DNA of 64,000 bases from Bryobacteraceae bacterium (GTDB lineage Bacteria; Acidobacteriota; Terriglobia; Bryobacterales; Bryobacteraceae): NCBI GenBank assembly GCA_025056455.1, contig JANWVY010000001.1, positions 1,001,757 through 1,065,756 on the forward strand, written 5' to 3'. Shown piece by piece: positions 62,154-64,000 of this stretch (positions are counted from its first letter, which is position 1; each line of letters starts with the position of its first letter). The notes beneath the pieces are model-generated. The model saw nothing but the letters and a program-made list of their open reading frames with translations. It had not been told where the DNA came from and did not search any database. The translations under genes were made by a program, and so were the position numbers.

Positions 62154-63014
62154 TTAGAATTTTCGCAAGAAATGCTGGTATCCGGCCGCTGCCAGAAGCT
62201 TCCGAGCCGTTTCGATCTCTCCGCGGGAACGTAGCGGGCCGACGAGCACACGACGGCCGTCTGCGCTCTGCCCCGCGGCGAGACGGACGGGAAGACCAAG
62301 ACCTGCCACCTTTTTGCTGAACGATTCGGCAAGCCTGTGGTCCACCACCCCAACTTGCCAGAAGGTCTCGCCGGCCTGGGGTTCTGCAAGGACGGTTTCC
62401 CCTCCAATTGGCGTGCTCAACGCCAAGAGTTCTCCGCTAGCTTCCGTTCTCCTTTCTTCGTTGGTTGTCGCGGCAAGCTTTGAGGGAAGCGGAGCAACAA
62501 CTGGATTCGTGCGCTTCGGTTGCGCAACTGCCTTGGCATGAACCCCCAGTTCCAAGTTCGGGGATGGCTGCGTCGACACACTGGGGCGCAGTGGATGCAG
62601 AGGTCCTGACGAGGGCGCAAGCGCGGGAAGCCTCTGACGACCGCTTCCCACAGTTGACTCCTCGCGGCCCGATTCGGGAGGACTTGGGGGCGTAAGGGTT
62701 TGCTTTTGCGACGCTACGGGAGCCGCAGTCGGCATGGCGGAAGCTGCCCGGGCCTCCAGGGGTGTACTTTCTTCGTGCGATTTTCGAGGATCCACAATAA
62801 TGGCTGGCGTGGCGTGAGTTTCATCCGCGTTTCGCAGCTGGGCCACAGTAATGGACCTGCCGGTTACATAGGAAAGAGTTGCCACTAGCCCGATTACGAC
62901 TAAAAACATGAGACACACCGCAACCACTTGCCGTTGTCCGAGCACGAGCGCGACTTGTTCCTCGTGGTGTCCGTCCATAGCACTCTCATGATCGGCTTTC
63001 CTAAGCAAATCCAT
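62154..63014 (-). CDS. SPOR-domain membrane protein
   Basis: A 286-residue bitopic protein. A membrane helix (about residues 31-50) follows a short cytoplasmic tail. A long Pro/Ser-rich linker (about 65-205) leads to a C-terminal SPOR domain (about 212-286, with QVGVVDHRLAESFSKKVAGLGLPVR and VLVGPLRSRGEIETARKLL). SPOR domains bind denuded glycan at the septum, so a role in cell division or peptidoglycan is likely. A second Met at 62978 could start it. Confidence 0.85.
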   Translation of the reverse strand: MDLLRKADHESAMDGHHEEQVALVLGQRQVVAVCLMFLVVIGLVATLSYVTGRSITVAQLRNADETHATPAIIVDPRKSHEESTPLEARAASAMPTAAPVASQKQTLTPPSPPESGREESTVGSGRQRLPALAPSSGPLHPLRPSVSTQPSPNLELGVHAKAVAQPKRTNPVVAPLPSKLAATTNEERRTEASGELLALSTPIGGETVLAEPQAGETFWQVGVVDHRLAESFSKKVAGLGLPVRLAAGQSADGRRVLVGPLRSRGEIETARKLLAAAGYQHFLRKF

Positions 63015-63093
63015 TAGGGCTTTCTAAGGAAGTTCTGAGTGCAAGGTGAGGCTCTCGATTACAGTTTTTAGCGCTCTCTTCCGATAGAAGACT

Positions 63094-64000
63094 GTGGGGG
63101 CGGAATTTTCGCGGGGGCGCCTGGCCCGGCTGCGCGATCTACAGAACCCGGATGGTGGGTGGGGCTATTTTCCAGGGCGTCATTCCTGGCTCGAGCCCAC
63201 CTGCTACGCGCTCCTGGCGCTTTTCCCAGACAGTATTTCTCCAGCGCGTCCCCAAGATCGTGAGAGCTGGCTGCGAGGATGGAACTATGTTCGCTCTTTG
63301 CAGAATCCCGATGGGGGCTGGAGACCTTCGGCGGGCGTTGCTGCTGCTTCATGGGCCAGCGCCCTGGCGCTCCATTTACACCTGTTGCGCGGCGTCACGG
63401 ATGAATCCTTTCGCCAAGGGATCGGCTGGTTGTTGAAGCTACGGGGTACGGAAGGAGGCCTGCTCGAGCGTGCCATCGCCACGGTGTGGAAGGGCGCCGT
63501 CGAGTATGACCGGCGTTTTAAGGGCTGGCCGTGGGTTCCCGATACCTCGAGCTGGATTGAGCCCACAGCCCACACTCTGCTCGTGCTCAAGAAAGCGTTG
63601 CGGCGTGGAGAAAGCGCGGGCGTCCCAGTAGACTTGTGCCGGGCGCGAATTGAAGAAGCGGAAAACATGATCCTGGATCGACGCTCACCGGATGGTGGTT
63701 GGAACTATGGCAACCGGCGGGTAAAGAACGTCGACCTGCCGTCCTATCCCGAGACCACAGCCGTGGCGTTACTTGGTTTACAGGGGCGGCCTGAGGCGGA
63801 CCTTACGCGCGCAATCGCTCTCGCCAAACGATATTTCACCCAGACAAGGTCACGGCTGGCGCGAGCTTGGCTGGCCATTAGTCTCCAAAACTACGGTCTC
63901 GAAGTGGCGCTCGAGGAGTGCGGTCCGAGCAACGACATTCTCGTCACGGCACTTGAAGCGATTGCTTTTCCTCAAGGAGGACACCAGTGGCTGACCCCTG
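63094..64000 (+). CDS. prenyltransferase/squalene-cyclase-like alpha/alpha toroid protein, partial
   Basis: This gene runs off the right edge, with 302 codons visible. It has repeated QW-like units: LQNPDGGWGYFPGR, LQNPDGGWRPSAG and RRSPDGGWNYGNRR, each followed by a helix with ETTA- or EPTA-like segments (WLEPTCYALLAL, WIEPTAHTLLVL, YPETTAVALLGL). This is the fold of terpenoid cyclases and protein prenyltransferases. No DxDD cyclase motif is seen in the visible part. The start is GTG at 63094, right after an in-frame TAG at 63085. No signal peptide. It diverges from the SPOR gene. Confidence 0.85.
   Translation, partial: MGAEFSRGRLARLRDLQNPDGGWGYFPGRHSWLEPTCYALLALFPDSISPARPQDRESWLRGWNYVRSLQNPDGGWRPSAGVAAASWASALALHLHLLRGVTDESFRQGIGWLLKLRGTEGGLLERAIATVWKGAVEYDRRFKGWPWVPDTSSWIEPTAHTLLVLKKALRRGESAGVPVDLCRARIEEAENMILDRRSPDGGWNYGNRRVKNVDLPSYPETTAVALLGLQGRPEADLTRAIALAKRYFTQTRSRLARAWLAISLQNYGLEVALEECGPSNDILVTALEAIAFPQGGHQWLTP

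Overview
This 64 kb window looks like chromosomal core sequence from a Gram-negative member of the Acidobacteriota, probably of the Bryobacter/Solibacter type. That placement is an inference from gene content: a 1,226-residue Oar-like TonB-dependent receptor, several Tat-signalled Gfo/Idh/MocA oxidoreductases, C-type sulfatases, a PSCyt1-type haem domain, heptosyltransferase WaaF and many conserved hypotheticals typical of that phylum. No rRNA, tRNA, CRISPR array, phage or intact insertion sequence was found. Genes are densely packed, and many are joined by 1- or 4-base stop/start overlaps (TGATG, ATGA, GTGA).

Left part (1-12.3 kb). efp is followed by a minus-strand operon in which a Tat-exported Gfo/Idh oxidoreductase, a cytochrome c/FGE-fold fusion and an ApbE flavin transferase overlap end to end. 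Next come a secreted serine hydrolase, a Rieske protein overlapping mutM, an orphan sugar-binding lipoprotein, and the glycolytic pair eno-gpmI with a trailing set (ABM-like, DUF1802, GT2 glycosyltransferase).

Centre-left (12.3-29 kb). A permease-lipase-sulfatase operon is followed by a cytosolic-type molybdopterin oxidoreductase, a pair of secreted hypotheticals, an amidase, a zinc-finger/membrane/sandwich protein, a TPR protein, a Tat-exported 2-hydroxyacid dehydrogenase, a PhyH-sulfatase pair, waaF, a zinc-ribbon protein and an mgtC-family gene behind a long GC-rich leader.

Centre (29-48 kb). A carbohydrate locus holds the TonB receptor, an esterase/gluconolactonase fusion and a second Tat-exported Gfo/Idh enzyme, next to zwf-opcA-pgl (oxidative pentose phosphate entry) and a CapA-like phosphatase. 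It is followed by a complete overlapping polyamine ABC operon (potABCD), a Tat-exported enolase-superfamily enzyme, recA and a DMT permease.

Right part (48-64 kb). This holds a sugar-acid dehydratase, an SPL-like radical SAM protein, rpoD with a clear promoter, ribosome-binding site and terminator, nrdR with a YbhN/AglD-type membrane protein, and an ECF sigma/anti-sigma operon that continues into three LiaI/LiaF-type membrane proteins, the last with a DUF4097 (toastrack) domain. A GT2 gene, lepB, a DUF2905 protein, a xylose-isomerase homologue and a SPOR-domain protein follow. A terpenoid-cyclase-like alpha/alpha-toroid gene runs off the right edge.

The loci most worth a second look are the exported redox operon at 0.7-4.3 kb, the ECF/toastrack envelope operon at 54.6-58.5 kb, the recurrent Tat export of NAD(P)-type sugar enzymes, and the EF-P with Asn at its functional loop tip.
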